Positions 27,550 to 37,977 of a DNA stretch of 64,000 bases are shown piece by piece. The stretch spans positions 1 to 64,000 of the forward strand of contig NZ_AYZR01000007.1 in the NCBI RefSeq assembly GCF_001436555.1, given 5' to 3'. The stretch's first letter is position 1, and every line of letters begins with the position of its first letter. A program made the translations under genes and the position numbers. The DNA comes from Lentilactobacillus senioris DSM 24302 = JCM 17472. GTDB taxonomy: Bacteria > Bacillota > Bacilli > Lactobacillales > Lactobacillaceae. The notes beneath the pieces were generated by a model. That model searched no databases. It was not told the DNA's origin and saw only the letters and a list, made by a program, of their open reading frames with translations.

Positions 27550-27833
27550 GGTTCTTCCTCATCATCTCTTTTATCAAATTCAATCAAATCAGTTGCTGAT
27601 CGTGAAATTAATTGTTCTCGCAGTTCAGACATATGAGAATCAATTACCTGTTTAACAAACCCCAACTCACTAATTTCTTCAACAATTTGTTGCTTGTTTT
27701 CTTTATCAACGTACATTACCACGTAACGCATTTTACGGGAAAAATAATAAATGGTACCGTACTTACGCAGTTCTTTTAAATGTCTGGGCGTATGAACGTA
27801 TACCACTAATCCACACCTTGTTGTATTATCCAT
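27546..27833 (-). CDS. ylbG: YlbG/DUF2129 family protein
   Basis: A 95-residue small cytoplasmic protein of the YlbG (DUF2129) family. It shows LVVYVHTPRHLKELRKYGTI, then RYVVMYVDKEN and a helix ending in an acidic tail. Its role is unknown, although it is consistently linked to rsmD and coaD. It starts just after ftsW, whose last codons supply AAGGAG. Confidence 0.88.
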   Translation of the reverse strand: MDNTTRCGLVVYVHTPRHLKELRKYGTIYYFSRKMRYVVMYVDKENKQQIVEEISELGFVKQVIDSHMSELREQLISRSATDLIEFDKRDDEEEP

Positions 27834-27841
27834 TACATTAA

Positions 27842-29011
27842 TTACTCCTTAATCACTCGTTGACGTTCTTGACGCTGTTTATCACTAATGTTTAAGATAA
27901 CTCCAATACATAAGGATAGTGTCAAAATACTTGATCCTCCGTAACTAATAAACGGAAAGGTTACCCCAGTGATAGGAAGCGCACCGATTACACCACCAAT
28001 GTTAAATAAGGATTGGACCGTTAAATAGGTAGCTCCTCCATAACATACTAAACTTTGGAAAGTGTCGTTGCTGCGAATCCCTAGTAAAACACACCGGCAA
28101 ACAATTACCATCAGCAAAAATAAGATCATAATCACCGTTAATACTCCGAGCTCTTCGCTTAAAATAGCCATGATGAAATCAGTATTAGGTTCAGGTAAAT
28201 ACCCAGTTTTTTGAATACTGTTGCCTAGCCCTACCCCAAACAAACCACCATTACTAATTGCATAGTAGGAATTAACTAGTTGCTGACCAGTGCCGGTTGC
28301 ATGACCAAAAGGATCCAAAAAAGCCACAAAACGTTGAATCCGATAAGAGGATTTGGCAAAGTCCATTTTGGAAAGAGGTTCAATTACAAACATTAACGAC
28401 AAGATGATAGCTAAAATAAAACCACCCAAAATAGTAACCGAACGACGCCAAGGAATACCACTGGCTAACAACATAATAGCTACAATCATAAAGTTAATAG
28501 CAAATCCACCAGAATCCGGTTGAGCCAAGACCAATAGCAACAAGAGCCCGGTTCTAATTAACGTCGGGCGCATAGTAAGCCACCAGGAATCATCAGGATC
28601 CATCAGTTCATCTTGTTTGAGGTCAACAAAATTAGCGATTCTGATAATCAAAAAGAACTTTAAAAATTCTGCTGGTTGTAAATTAACGGGCCCCAAATTA
28701 ATCCAGCCAGAAGCTCCGTTAATTGATTGTCCAAACATCAACAGGTAGACTAACCCTATGTAAAAAGCAATTTCAATCCATTGCAAAAGTTTTTGATTTC
28801 TTAATTTATTTAAATTAAAAAACATCATAAAGGTGACAATAATTAAACTTAAGACTACAAAAACTGACTGCTTAATCAAATAACTTGTAGGGCTACCACC
28901 ATTTTGGGTTCCGATATTAGCACTTGCCGAATAAACCATAATGATTCCAATAATCGACATAATTAAATATGGAATTACGATAAAATAGTCCAATTTCTTT
29001 AAACGTTTCAT
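27842..29011 (-). CDS. ftsW: FtsW/RodA/SpoVE family glycan polymerase, probably FtsW
   Basis: SEDS-family peptidoglycan glycosyltransferase with about ten membrane segments, 389 residues. Motifs include MVYSASANIG, LQPAEFLKFF, AQPDSGGFAINF and the C-terminal ITGVTFPFISYGGSS. The position next to ylbG and typA fits the divisional FtsW, though RodA cannot be excluded by motif alone. I start at ATG 29011 with GGAGAG 7 bases upstream; the open frame extends five codons as TTG. Confidence 0.92.
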   Translation of the reverse strand: MKRLKKLDYFIVIPYLIMSIIGIIMVYSASANIGTQNGGSPTSYLIKQSVFVVLSLIIVTFMMFFNLNKLRNQKLLQWIEIAFYIGLVYLLMFGQSINGASGWINLGPVNLQPAEFLKFFLIIRIANFVDLKQDELMDPDDSWWLTMRPTLIRTGLLLLLVLAQPDSGGFAINFMIVAIMLLASGIPWRRSVTILGGFILAIILSLMFVIEPLSKMDFAKSSYRIQRFVAFLDPFGHATGTGQQLVNSYYAISNGGLFGVGLGNSIQKTGYLPEPNTDFIMAILSEELGVLTVIMILFLLMVIVCRCVLLGIRSNDTFQSLVCYGGATYLTVQSLFNIGGVIGALPITGVTFPFISYGGSSILTLSLCIGVILNISDKQRQERQRVIKE

Positions 29012-29053
29012 TTTCTTACTCTCCAAGTTAAGACTTCAAACAAAAACAACTCT

Positions 29054-29062
29054 ATTATATCA
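29054..29062 (-). promoter_or_regulatory. Extended -10 promoter for the ftsW operon
   Basis: TGA-TATAAT on the minus strand between the typA terminator and ftsW. No good -35. It would drive ftsW-ylbG-rsmD-coaD-protease. Confidence 0.55.
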
Positions 29063-29088
29063 TAGCGATTTTGCAATTTTTGCCAATA

Positions 29089-29124
29089 AAAAAGCGAAGA
29101 ACTTATACAGTTCTTCGCTTTTAA
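29089..29124 (-). terminator. Terminator after typA
   Basis: AAGCGAAGAACT pairs with AGTTCTTCGCTT (29092-29103 with 29109-29120), with A/T tracts on both sides. Confidence 0.88.
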
Positions 29125-29132
29125 AAAATATA

Positions 29133-30968
29133 TTAGTTACGCTTACGCTTTTTAGCTTCTTTTTCACGAGCGCTAGTGTTTAAAGTCTTCTTTCGGAGAC
29201 GAACAAAGTGAGGAGTAACTTCACATAATTCATCATCGTTAAGGAATTCAAGAGATTCTTCTAGAGTTAAGTGATCTGGAGTTTTGATCTTAGCCATATC
29301 ATCTGAACCAGCAGCCCGGACGTTAGTTAAGTTCTTACCCTTAGTGATGTTAACAGTGATATCATTTTCACGACTGTTTTCACCAACGATCATTCCTTCA
29401 TATACTTCAGTACCAGGATCGATCATCAAAGTACCACGACTTTCAATACCCATCATTGCGTAAGTAGTAGCCTTACCTGCATTCATAGATACCAAAGTAC
29501 CCTTTTGACGACCGGGGTTCCAGTTTTTAATTACTGGCATGTACTTTTCAAAGGTGTGGTTCATAATACCATAGCCACGAGTAATTGAAAGGAATTCAGT
29601 AGAATAACCAATCAAGCCACGAGAAGGTGCAAGGAATGTCAACCGAGTTTGGCCATTACCAACACTTTCCATGTTTTGCATTTCTGCTTTACGTTGTGAC
29701 AAAGTATCAATGATTGAACCAGTATATTCATCTGGTGTATCAATTTGAACTGATTCGAATGGTTCACTGTTAACACCATCAATATCACGATAGATAACTT
29801 CTGGACGTGAAGCTTGTAATTCGTAACCTTCACGACGTAAAGTTTCAATCAAGATTGACAAATGAAGTTCCCCACGACCAGAAACAGTCCATGCACCTGG
29901 ATCATCGGTATCTTCAACTCGAAGAGAAACATCGGTATGCAATTCTCGCTTAAGACGATCTTCAAGTTGACGAGAAGTAACAAACTTACCATCTTGACCA
30001 GCAAATGGTGATGTATTAGTTGCAAAAGTCATTTGCAAAGTAGGTTCATCAATACGAAGTACTGGAAGTGGTTCTGGATGTTGAGCATCAGTAACAGTTT
30101 CACCAACACTGATTTCTTCCATCCCAGAAACGGCAATCAAGTCACCGGCTTTAGCTTCTTCAATATCTTCACGTTTAAGTCCGAAGAATCCCATTAATTT
30201 AGTAACACGGAAGTTTTTCTTTGAACCATCAAGCTTAAGAACTGAAACAGTGTCCCCAACTTTAATAGTTCCACGGAATACTCGGCCAATACCAATTCGA
30301 CCAACGAAGTCGTTATAATCTAACAAAGCAACTTGGAATTGCAATGGTTCATCAGAGTTATCAATTGGTGCTGGAATAGTCTTAACAATAGTGTCAAAGA
30401 CTGGCTTCATAGTATGTTCTTGAGTATCAAGATCAGGATCATAACTTGAAGTTCCGTTCATAGCAGATGCGTAAACAACTGGGAAGTCTAATTGACTTTC
30501 ATCCGCACCTAATTCAATAAATAAATCAAGAACTTCGTCCACTACTTCTTCAGGACGAGCACCCGGACGGTCAACCTTGTTGATTACTACGATTGGAGTT
30601 AAATGTTGTTCCAAAGCTTTTTTAAGAACAAATCGAGTTTGTGGCATGGTACCTTCAAAGGCATCAACAACCAACAAAACACCGTCAACCATTCGCATAA
30701 TTCGTTCTACTTCTCCACCGAAATCGGCATGTCCTGGGGTATCCAGGATATTGATTTGGCGATCACCATAACGAACAGCGGTATTTTTGGAAAGAATCGT
30801 GATCCCACGTTCCTTTTCAATAGCGTTAGTATCCATGGCACGGTCTTCAATTTGAACGTGTTCATCTAAAGTATCTGATTGTTTTAATAATTCGTTAACT
30901 AATGTGGTCTTACCATGATCGACATGGGCAATAATGGCAATGTTACGAATGTCATCTCTAGTTTTCAA
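29133..30968 (-). CDS. typA: Ribosome-associated GTPase TypA/BipA
   Basis: Translational GTPase needed for ribosome assembly and growth at low temperature or stress. 611 residues. GTPase motifs are [24 protein letters not shown] and [10 protein letters not shown], followed by EF-G-like domains and a basic C-terminus. The start is TTG with GGAGGA about 11 bases upstream, a rather long spacing. Confidence 0.97.
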   Translation of the reverse strand: MKTRDDIRNIAIIAHVDHGKTTLVNELLKQSDTLDEHVQIEDRAMDTNAIEKERGITILSKNTAVRYGDRQINILDTPGHADFGGEVERIMRMVDGVLLVVDAFEGTMPQTRFVLKKALEQHLTPIVVINKVDRPGARPEEVVDEVLDLFIELGADESQLDFPVVYASAMNGTSSYDPDLDTQEHTMKPVFDTIVKTIPAPIDNSDEPLQFQVALLDYNDFVGRIGIGRVFRGTIKVGDTVSVLKLDGSKKNFRVTKLMGFFGLKREDIEEAKAGDLIAVSGMEEISVGETVTDAQHPEPLPVLRIDEPTLQMTFATNTSPFAGQDGKFVTSRQLEDRLKRELHTDVSLRVEDTDDPGAWTVSGRGELHLSILIETLRREGYELQASRPEVIYRDIDGVNSEPFESVQIDTPDEYTGSIIDTLSQRKAEMQNMESVGNGQTRLTFLAPSRGLIGYSTEFLSITRGYGIMNHTFEKYMPVIKNWNPGRQKGTLVSMNAGKATTYAMMGIESRGTLMIDPGTEVYEGMIVGENSRENDITVNITKGKNLTNVRAAGSDDMAKIKTPDHLTLEESLEFLNDDELCEVTPHFVRLRKKTLNTSAREKEAKKRKRN

Positions 30969-31015
30969 GTTACTTGCTTCCTCCTAATTGGACTAATTTA
31001 GATAGCTTAATCAAT

Positions 31016-31041
31016 AAAAAAACTGTGACAACCGTCACAGT
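31016..31041 (-). terminator. Terminator after the inositol-phosphatase gene
   Basis: ACTGTGAC pairs with GTCACAGT (31022-31029 with 31034-31041), followed by seven T on the minus strand. Confidence 0.85.
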
Positions 31042-31045
31042 ATGA

Positions 31046-31828
31046 CTATTGACTTACTATTGTAAGAATGTCGCTATGCGCTCTTTTCGTTGCTATCAGC
31101 ACTACGCCTGATGATAGCATATTTAACGGCTGGCCGTCAACCATTGTAAATGACAAACCACAGCATTCTGCCAAGATTTTTCCAGCACCAAAATCCCAGG
31201 GGCGTAAATAAGAAATATAACCAACTAATTCTCCCTTTATAACCGCCATAATCTCTAAACCAGCACTACCGTATATTCTCATCCCTAATGCGCTGTCCCC
31301 AATTGTTTGCATATTATACTCATTATGAACTAATAGCGGTCCACTTAAACCAATTAACCCTTCAGATAGCCCTTGATTTTCAATATTAGAAATTTCGGCT
31401 TGATTAAGTTTAATGCCGGTTAAGGGGCCTCCATGAAGTAATTCGCCAGTTACCACATTCATAATATAACCCAGAATTGGTTCTTGATCCTTATAAACTC
31501 CAATCATAATTGCAAAATTATTTCGTTGCTTAACAAAATTCATAGTGCCATCAATTGGGTCTACTATCCATATGATCCCATCGGTATTTTCATCTACCTT
31601 GTCGCCAAAGCCTTCTTCTCCAAGAATATGACTTTCTGGATACTGTGTTTTAATTTTATTAGTTAAAAATTGTTCCACTTGCTTATCAACGTTGGTCACT
31701 AAATCTTTTCGTCCACTTTTGGTTTCAACCGTTAGTTGAGAATTAAGTTCACTAAGAACAATCTCCCTAGCTTCTCGCAACCACTGACAAACTTGTCTAT
31801 CAATTTTTACATACTTAAGATCTTGCAT
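31046..31828 (-). CDS. Inositol monophosphatase family protein
   Basis: A 260-residue Mg-dependent phosphatase of the IMPase/SuhB fold. Metal and phosphate motifs are ILGEEGFGD, WIVDPIDGTMNF and WDFGAGKILAE. In Firmicutes the likely substrates are inositol-1-phosphate, NADP or a sugar phosphate; the sequence does not decide. The start is ATG 31828 with TGAGG 6 bases upstream; it overlaps nothing, and the UPF0223 stop is 9 bases away. Confidence 0.9.
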   Translation of the reverse strand: MQDLKYVKIDRQVCQWLREAREIVLSELNSQLTVETKSGRKDLVTNVDKQVEQFLTNKIKTQYPESHILGEEGFGDKVDENTDGIIWIVDPIDGTMNFVKQRNNFAIMIGVYKDQEPILGYIMNVVTGELLHGGPLTGIKLNQAEISNIENQGLSEGLIGLSGPLLVHNEYNMQTIGDSALGMRIYGSAGLEIMAVIKGELVGYISYLRPWDFGAGKILAECCGLSFTMVDGQPLNMLSSGVVLIATKRAHSDILTIVSQ

Positions 31829-31836
31829 GTTTGGCC

Positions 31837-32115
31837 TCACATTTTAATATACTTAGCTTCAGAATTTTTAGTTGCTTTAAAAACTTGGTAAGCATCATAA
31901 GTGGATACCGCTTTGAATTCTTTTTCTAATTGTTTTTGTTCCATTTTACTAGGGACAATATTAGTGAACTCCTTGTAAGCATTTAAAAATTCGCTTCGGG
32001 AAACTCCTTGAGAATTCTCATATGCTTGTTCCACTAGTTGATAAAAATTTATTACCGCTAATAATTCAGATTGATTCCAGTCTTCCATAAGAGGATAAGA
32101 ATAATTATTTTGCAT
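31837..32115 (-). CDS. UPF0223 family protein
   Basis: A 92-residue all-alpha protein of the UPF0223 (YktA) family, recognisable by YSYPLMEDWN near the start and NIVPSKMEQKQLEKEF later. Function unknown. I start at ATG 32115 with GGAAG 7 bases upstream; the longer open frame to 32181 lies in A/T-rich leader. It is followed closely by the IMPase gene, the usual pairing in lactobacilli. Confidence 0.88.
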   Translation of the reverse strand: MQNNYSYPLMEDWNQSELLAVINFYQLVEQAYENSQGVSRSEFLNAYKEFTNIVPSKMEQKQLEKEFKAVSTYDAYQVFKATKNSEAKYIKM

Positions 32116-32180
32116 TATAATCTTCCATTCATTTAATTTCTCTACCTTATTAAGTATAACTAATTTTCTTCCAACAAACA

Positions 32181-32208
32181 AAAAAAGGCGAATAATTCGC
32201 CTTTTTTA
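32181..32208 (-). terminator. Terminator after pdhD
   Basis: AAAAAAGGCGAA pairs with TTCGCCTTTTTT, 3-base loop, T tract. It ends the pdh operon. Confidence 0.88.
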
Positions 32209-32210
32209 GA

Positions 32211-33635
32211 TTAAATGTGAGTTGGGAATCCTAGAGCAATATCAGCTGCTTCTTGAATTGGTTCACTTAATGTTGGATGTGGGTGAATGGTCAAAGCAAT
32301 ATCTTCAACATTCATGCGACCATTAACTGCTAAGCTAAGTTCAGCAATTAGGTCACTGGCACCTGGGCCAACAACTTCCCCACCAAGAATAGTTTTATCA
32401 TCCTTGGTGTAAATTAAACGAACAAATCCTTCAGCTTCATCCAAAGAAACTGCTCGAGCATTTCCGGCAAATGGGAATTTAGCAGTAGCTACTTCTAGTC
32501 CCTGTTCCTTAGCTTGTGATTCTGTTAAACCAACAGAAGCTAATTCTGGATCTGAGAAGCAAACTGCTGGAACCCCAATATAGTCATTAGCAGTCTTTTC
32601 GCCAGAAATAGCACCAGCGGCTACTTTACCTTGGAAGAACGCTTTATGAGCAAGAGCAGGACCAGAAGCGATATCACCAATTGCAAAGATATGTTCAGAA
32701 GCAGTCCGACCTTGTTCGTCAGTCTTAACTAACCCACGATCAGTTAATTCTACTTTTGTATATTCTAAGCCTAAATCGTCAGTATTTGGCTTCCGACCAA
32801 CAGTTACCATGCAGTAATCTGCTTTAACATTTTCTTCCTTACCATCAACTTCATAAGTAACGGTAACACTGTTAGCATCTTGTGATGAAGTTTTAGCTTT
32901 GGCAGAGGTAATTACAGTTACCCCTTTCTTCTTCAATTGTTTAAGAACAACTGCAACCATATCCTTGTCGAATCCGGCTAGGATAGAATCTGTACCTTCA
33001 ATAATAGTTACGTGAGAACCTAAGTTAGCATATGCTCCCGCTAATTCAGTCCCAATATAACCGCCACCGATAACAACAAATTCTTTTGGAATTTCAGGAA
33101 GATTTAACCCACCGGTTGAATCAACAACGCGGTCTTTAAAACTAAATCCAGGAATTTCAATTGGCCGTGAGCCGCTAGCTATGATTAGATTATCGAATTC
33201 GATAACTTGACCATTATTGGCGGTCATAAATTGTTGTGGTCCTGTAGGCATAACTCGAAGTTGAGTATCACTATCTAAGACAGCTTCACCGTTAATGACT
33301 TCAACATTGTGCTTCTTGAGCAACATGTTGACACCATTAGTCATTCGGTCAACAACTTTATGTTGCTTCCAATCTTGAGTTTTAGCAAAGTCAATAGTTG
33401 CAGGTTGAGTAGCAATACCCCAAGTAGAACCATCGTTGGCTTCTTGAAGACGATGTCCAGCAGCAATTAAAGCTTTTGAAGGCACACAGCCAACATTCAA
33501 ACATACGCCACCAACTGTATCTGACTTTTCAATAACCGTTACTTTTTGTCCCAGTTCTGAAGCTCTGATGGCAGCAACGTACCCACCAGGACCTGCTCCG
33601 ATAATCACTGTTTCTTTTTTTTCAGCTTCAGCCAT
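32211..33635 (-). CDS. pdhD: Dihydrolipoyl dehydrogenase (E3)
   Basis: Reoxidises the lipoyl arm of E2, passing electrons to NAD. 474 residues, with N-terminal FAD site GAGPGGYVAAIRA, redox pair GGVCLNVGCVPSK, NAD site VVIGGGYIGTELA, and the C-terminal active-site IHPHPTLSEP. Last gene of pdhABCD, followed by a terminator. Confidence 0.98.
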   Translation of the reverse strand: MAEAEKKETVIIGAGPGGYVAAIRASELGQKVTVIEKSDTVGGVCLNVGCVPSKALIAAGHRLQEANDGSTWGIATQPATIDFAKTQDWKQHKVVDRMTNGVNMLLKKHNVEVINGEAVLDSDTQLRVMPTGPQQFMTANNGQVIEFDNLIIASGSRPIEIPGFSFKDRVVDSTGGLNLPEIPKEFVVIGGGYIGTELAGAYANLGSHVTIIEGTDSILAGFDKDMVAVVLKQLKKKGVTVITSAKAKTSSQDANSVTVTYEVDGKEENVKADYCMVTVGRKPNTDDLGLEYTKVELTDRGLVKTDEQGRTASEHIFAIGDIASGPALAHKAFFQGKVAAGAISGEKTANDYIGVPAVCFSDPELASVGLTESQAKEQGLEVATAKFPFAGNARAVSLDEAEGFVRLIYTKDDKTILGGEVVGPGASDLIAELSLAVNGRMNVEDIALTIHPHPTLSEPIQEAADIALGFPTHI

Positions 33636-33642
33636 TTGAAAA

Positions 33643-34944
33643 TCATCCTTCCATCATTAACATTTCTGGATCGTGAAGTAATTTGGTCATCAAGTTTAAT
33701 GCACGTTGAGCCAAAGCTCCATCAATCAATCTGTGATCGTAACTAAGTGATAACTTAAGCATGTTACCCACTTTAATTTCACCATCTTCATCAACAAACG
33801 GTTCTTTTGCAATCTTACCAACACCTAAAATAGCAACTTCAGGTTGGTTAATAACTGGGGTAAACCAGCCACCACCAATTGAGCCAACATTACTGATAGT
33901 AATTGAACCACCGCTCATTTGAGCTGCGCTTAGCTTGTTATCGTATGCTGCTTGACTATTTTCAGTGATTTCTTTAGCAATTTCAAACATACCTTTAGAA
34001 TCTGCATTCTTAATGTTTGGAACGTAAAGACCATGATCAGTATCAGTTGCAATACCAATGTTGTAGTAGTGTTTGTAAACAATTTCTTGAGTACTATCAT
34101 CAATAGAAGCATTGAATTCTGGGTACTTTTTAAGAACTGCTACTAAAGCCTTAACAACATATGGTAAGAAAGTAAGATGAATATCTTCTTCAGCAGCAAC
34201 TGCTTTGTACTTCTTCCGGTTAGCCATTAATGCTGTAACTTCAACATCTTGGAATGAAGTAACGTGTGGAGAAACATCTTTAGATGTCCGCATTGCATTA
34301 GCAATAACTTTTCTAACTGGTGACATTGGTTCTCTAGTTTCCATGTCAGCTTGAGCAGATGTGTAAGGTTTAATTGCCTGTCCACTAGCTTTAGCAGCTG
34401 GAGTTGCAGCAGAAGCAGTTGCTGAATTAGCAGCTGGAGCTGGGGCTGCAGAACCATCAAAGTTATCAACATCGCTCTTAGTTACTTGACCATGATTACC
34501 AGTAGCTGGAACCACAGTGATATCAACACCTTTGTCACGAGCGTATTGGCGTACAGATGGCATTGCTAGAACTAATTTATTAGGATCTGAAGCAGCTGGA
34601 ATAGCACTGCTAGTTGCTGGAGCAGCTGTTTCTTCTTTAGGAGCTTCTGCTGGTGCAGCAGCTTCTTTTGATTCTGCAGGGGCTGCATCTTCAGGATCAT
34701 CAGCTGATCCGTCATCAATTACAACTAAAACGTCACCAATTTCAGCAGTTTCCCCTTCTTGTTTTCTAATTTCTTTAATTGTACCGTCAACTGGTGAAGG
34801 TAATTCAGAAACTGATTTATCGTTTTGAATTTCAACCAAGATGTCGTCTTCTTTAACAGCATCTCCTGGCTTTACTAGCCATGAAGCTACTTCACCTTCG
34901 GCCATTCCTTCCCCAAGTTCTGGGAGTTTAAAGTTAAAAGCCAT
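33643..34944 (-). CDS. pdhC: Pyruvate dehydrogenase E2, dihydrolipoyl acetyltransferase
   Basis: Core of the PDH complex. The 433 residues comprise one lipoyl domain (lipoyl Lys in [14 protein letters not shown]) and an Ala/Pro/Glu-rich linker. A peripheral-subunit binding domain ([14 protein letters not shown]) and a second Ala-rich linker follow. The catalytic acetyltransferase domain ends in [14 protein letters not shown], with the active His. The Ala-rich linkers explain long spurious frames on both strands here. Confidence 0.98.
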   Translation of the reverse strand: MAFNFKLPELGEGMAEGEVASWLVKPGDAVKEDDILVEIQNDKSVSELPSPVDGTIKEIRKQEGETAEIGDVLVVIDDGSADDPEDAAPAESKEAAAPAEAPKEETAAPATSSAIPAASDPNKLVLAMPSVRQYARDKGVDITVVPATGNHGQVTKSDVDNFDGSAAPAPAANSATASAATPAAKASGQAIKPYTSAQADMETREPMSPVRKVIANAMRTSKDVSPHVTSFQDVEVTALMANRKKYKAVAAEEDIHLTFLPYVVKALVAVLKKYPEFNASIDDSTQEIVYKHYYNIGIATDTDHGLYVPNIKNADSKGMFEIAKEITENSQAAYDNKLSAAQMSGGSITISNVGSIGGGWFTPVINQPEVAILGVGKIAKEPFVDEDGEIKVGNMLKLSLSYDHRLIDGALAQRALNLMTKLLHDPEMLMMEG

Positions 34945-34982
34945 TACTTTTACTTCCTTTCCAAAGTTACTATTTATTAAGC

Positions 34983-35960
34983 TTAATAATTTAAGATTTC
35001 ACGTGCTTTTTCTTCGATATCGTTAGCATTTGGCAACCAGTCATTTTCAGCCATTGCAAATGGATAAACGCTATCTGGAGCAGCAACTCGACCAATTGGT
35101 GCATCTAATGACATAATCTTGTTTTCAGCAATTTCAGAAGCAACTACTGCACCCACACCTGCCATCTTTTGAGCTTCTTGAACAACAACCACTTTGTGGG
35201 TCTTTTCAATAGAAGCAAAAATTGTGTCAGTATCAATTGGTGAAAGTGAACGCAAATCAATAACTTCAGCAGAAATATTGTCTTCAGCAAGTTTTTCAGC
35301 GGCTTTTAATGATTCGTTAACTTCAGCACTGTAAGCAACAAGTGTAATATCTGAACCTTCGCGAACTACCTTAGCTTTATCAAGCGGAACAGTGTAATGA
35401 CCTTCTGGAATTTCATCCTTCATTGAACGATATAATTTCAAGTTTTCCATGAACATAACCGGATCGTTATTTTCAACAGCAGAAATAATTAATCCTTTAG
35501 CATCATATGGATTACTTGGAGTAACTACACGTAAACCTGGAATATCAGTGAAGAAACTTTCCAAAGAGTCAGAATGCATTTCAGCAGTATGGGTACCACC
35601 ACCAAATGGAGTCCGAATAGTAACAGGCATTGAAACAGTACCACCAAAGCGGAAACGGTTACGTGACATTTGTCCGGCAATTGAATCTACAGCTTCAAAT
35701 GTGAATCCCATAAATTGAATTTCTGGAATTGGACGCCAACCGGTAAGAGCTAACCCAATTGACAAACCTAAAATACCAGATTCAGCTAAAGGAGTATCAA
35801 ATACTCGGTCTTCACCATATTTATCTTGTAAGCCTTCGGTAGTTCGGAAAACACCACCGTTTTTACCAACATCTTCACCAAAGATTAGTGTCTTAGGATC
35901 ATCTTGTAATACTTGGTTCAATCCATCAGTAATTGCTTTAATATAAGTCATCTTAGCCAT
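34983..35960 (-). CDS. pdhB: Pyruvate dehydrogenase E1 beta subunit
   Basis: Beta half of the thiamine-diphosphate E1. 325 residues, with [33 protein letters not shown] and the C-terminal transketolase domain. It starts 2 bases after pdhA with AAGGAG about 11 bases upstream, within pdhA. Confidence 0.98.
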   Translation of the reverse strand: MAKMTYIKAITDGLNQVLQDDPKTLIFGEDVGKNGGVFRTTEGLQDKYGEDRVFDTPLAESGILGLSIGLALTGWRPIPEIQFMGFTFEAVDSIAGQMSRNRFRFGGTVSMPVTIRTPFGGGTHTAEMHSDSLESFFTDIPGLRVVTPSNPYDAKGLIISAVENNDPVMFMENLKLYRSMKDEIPEGHYTVPLDKAKVVREGSDITLVAYSAEVNESLKAAEKLAEDNISAEVIDLRSLSPIDTDTIFASIEKTHKVVVVQEAQKMAGVGAVVASEIAENKIMSLDAPIGRVAAPDSVYPFAMAENDWLPNANDIEEKAREILNY

Positions 35961-35962
35961 GA

Positions 35963-37081
35963 TTACTTAGACTCCTTTGCTTCGAATTTTTTAATATCGC
36001 GAGCCACATTAGGGGTTGGTACTTCGAATGTGTCTTTCAAGAAATCAGAAACTTTTTGCTTAGGTGCAGCTTCAGCTTTCTTCATAGCTTCCTTGAATTC
36101 ACTCTTATATTGATCTACTAATTTATCTTCTTTTTCTTGTGACCAGAGACCCTTGTCACCTAAAACTTTTCTCATTCGAATTAATGGGTCACGATCGAAC
36201 CAAGGTTTTTCTTCTTCTTTTGTCCGGTAACGACTAGGATCATCACCAGCTGAACTATGAGCACCGAACCGGTAAGTTAATGTTTCAATTAATGTTGGTC
36301 CGTTACCGTTAGCAGAATATTCGCGAGCTGTCTTAGCAACTAAGTAAGTAGCTAAAATATCCATACCGTCAACTTGAACGGATGGAACACCCATGGCCAC
36401 AGCTTTTTGTGCCAAAGTTTCAGCAGCAGTTTGCTTATAACGAGGAACGGAAATGGCAAAACCATTGTTTTGAACAAAGAAGACAGCAGGTGCTTGGAAT
36501 GCACTAGCAAAGTTAACACCTTCATAGAAGTCACCTTGTGAAGTACCACCATCACCAGTGAATGAGTATGCTACAGCATCCTTTTCGCCATTCTTTTTAA
36601 TACCCAAAGCAGCACCAGCGGCTTCTACGTATTGGGCACCAATAATGATTTGTGGGAACATTGCTCGAACGCCTTCAGCGTACATATTGCCGTTAACATG
36701 ACCTTTTGACCATAAGAATCCTTGTTCTACAGTCATACCATGTTGGATAAGTTGAGGAAGATCACGATAAGCAGGGAAAATAAAGTCTTGCTTCTGCATT
36801 GCTGAAGCTATTCCCATTTCACTTGCTTCTTCACCAAAGGTAGGAGCATAAAATCCGAGACGTCCTTGACGAGAGAAACTCATTGTTTGTTCATGCAAGG
36901 TACGTTCCCAAACCATTTTTTCCATGAAATCAACTAATTGGTCATCGCTAAATTGGTCAAACAATTCTTTGTTTACAATTTCGCCCTTTTCGTTAACGAT
37001 TTGAACAGGTTTGTTATATGGATCGCTCATTGTTGATTTGATTTTGTCGAAATCAACAATCTGCTTACTCTTTGCTGCCAT
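35963..37081 (-). CDS. pdhA: Pyruvate dehydrogenase E1 alpha subunit
   Basis: Decarboxylates pyruvate with thiamine diphosphate. 372 residues, with cofactor motif [16 protein letters not shown] ending in QNNGFAIS, and the phosphorylation-loop region [17 protein letters not shown]. It heads the pdhABCD operon. I start at ATG 37081 with AAAGGAAAG about 9 bases upstream; three upstream codons of the open frame are leader. Confidence 0.98.
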   Translation of the reverse strand: MAAKSKQIVDFDKIKSTMSDPYNKPVQIVNEKGEIVNKELFDQFSDDQLVDFMEKMVWERTLHEQTMSFSRQGRLGFYAPTFGEEASEMGIASAMQKQDFIFPAYRDLPQLIQHGMTVEQGFLWSKGHVNGNMYAEGVRAMFPQIIIGAQYVEAAGAALGIKKNGEKDAVAYSFTGDGGTSQGDFYEGVNFASAFQAPAVFFVQNNGFAISVPRYKQTAAETLAQKAVAMGVPSVQVDGMDILATYLVAKTAREYSANGNGPTLIETLTYRFGAHSSAGDDPSRYRTKEEEKPWFDRDPLIRMRKVLGDKGLWSQEKEDKLVDQYKSEFKEAMKKAEAAPKQKVSDFLKDTFEVPTPNVARDIKKFEAKESK

Positions 37082-37149
37082 AAAAAACACTTTCCTTTCC
37101 TTTAAGCAAATTTAAGTAATGCTTTGCATCACTTCTTAACCACAACATC

Positions 37150-37178
37150 AATTTAGCATCTTTTCAGAGTGTTTGCAA
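37150..37178 (-). promoter_or_regulatory. Candidate pdh operon promoter
   Basis: TTGCAA (37173-37178), 17 bases, TAAATT (37150-37155) on the minus strand, giving a leader of about 60 bases. The 299-base gap between pdhA and def holds only this, a cre-like site and def signals. Confidence 0.5.
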
Positions 37179-37241
37179 GCCCTTTCATTATTGTGAAATG
37201 AACAATTTCTCAAATATTGACAAAACCCTTGCCGCTCTAAA

Positions 37242-37255
37242 TGTTTGCGCTTTCA
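37242..37255. promoter_or_regulatory. cre-like site (CcpA) upstream of pdhA and def
   Basis: TGAAAGCGCAAACA on the minus strand departs from the cre consensus TGWAANCGNTNWCA at one position. It is centred about 105 bases upstream of the predicted pdh transcription start, a position more often linked to activation than repression. Motif match only. Confidence 0.4.
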
Positions 37256-37380
37256 TAAAATTATTTTTGTGAATTTATGAGCTTCACTTTTCATTGAAAA
37301 TATTGCATGATTAGTCTTTTTTTTAAATATACGGTAGAATAAAGGTAACTATTTAACTTTACTAATGGAGGAACTTAATC

Positions 37381-37941
37381 TTGTTTTTAATGAAAGATAT
37401 TGTCCGAGACGGCGATCCAGTGCTACGCCAACAGGCTCAAAATGTATCGTTTCCTCTCTCGGAAGAAGACAAACAATTAGCTGCTGACCTAATGGAATAC
37501 TTAGAAGTTAGTCAAAACCCAGAACTATGCGAAAAGTACCAACTAAGAGCTGGAGTAGGATTAGCTGCTCCGCAAGTTGGAGTATCCAAAATGATGGCTT
37601 CAGTATTGGTCCCAGCAGAAGACGAAAATGAAAAGCCAATTTTCAAAGATGTAATCATTAATCCCGTAATCGTGTCTAATTCTGTTCAACGAGGAGCATT
37701 AACCGAAGGCGAAGGTTGTCTATCAGTTGATAAAGAAATCCCTGGATATGTTCCTCGTGCAGCTAGAATTACACTAAAGTACCAAGATGTTGATGGTGTT
37801 GAGCATAAGGTTCGACTTAAGAACTATCCTGCCATTGTTTGCCAACATGAAATCGACCACTTGCACGGAACTCTATTTTATGATCATATAAACAAAGATG
37901 ATCCATTTCATAGAGAAGATGACGAAGTTTTTATCTACTAA
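37381..37941 (+). CDS. def: Peptide deformylase
   Basis: Removes the formyl group from nascent proteins. The 186-residue protein has the three metal motifs [16 protein letters not shown] and QHEIDHLHG. The length and the long insert after the first helix fit the Gram-positive type-2 enzyme. I start at TTG 37381, 8 bases after GGAGGA; the internal ATG 37390 is less well placed, and relatives carry the extra residues. Confidence 0.97.
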   Translation: MFLMKDIVRDGDPVLRQQAQNVSFPLSEEDKQLAADLMEYLEVSQNPELCEKYQLRAGVGLAAPQVGVSKMMASVLVPAEDENEKPIFKDVIINPVIVSNSVQRGALTEGEGCLSVDKEIPGYVPRAARITLKYQDVDGVEHKVRLKNYPAIVCQHEIDHLHGTLFYDHINKDDPFHREDDEVFIY

Positions 37942-37944
37942 AAT

Positions 37945-37977
37945 AAAAAGCACCGGGCAAATAGCCCGGTGCTTTTT
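37945..37977. terminator. Bidirectional terminator
   Basis: A perfect 14-base-pair stem (37945-37958 with 37964-37977), shared by converging def and the membrane-anchored protein gene. The minus-strand gene's stop codon touches the stem. Confidence 0.92.

Noticed and set aside
34227-34828. Long frames on both strands within pdhC, one rich in Ala/Ser and one rich in Leu/Gln
   Set aside because: They mirror the Ala/Pro/Glu-rich linkers of the E2 subunit; no ribosome binding sites, and the sense frame is fully explained.
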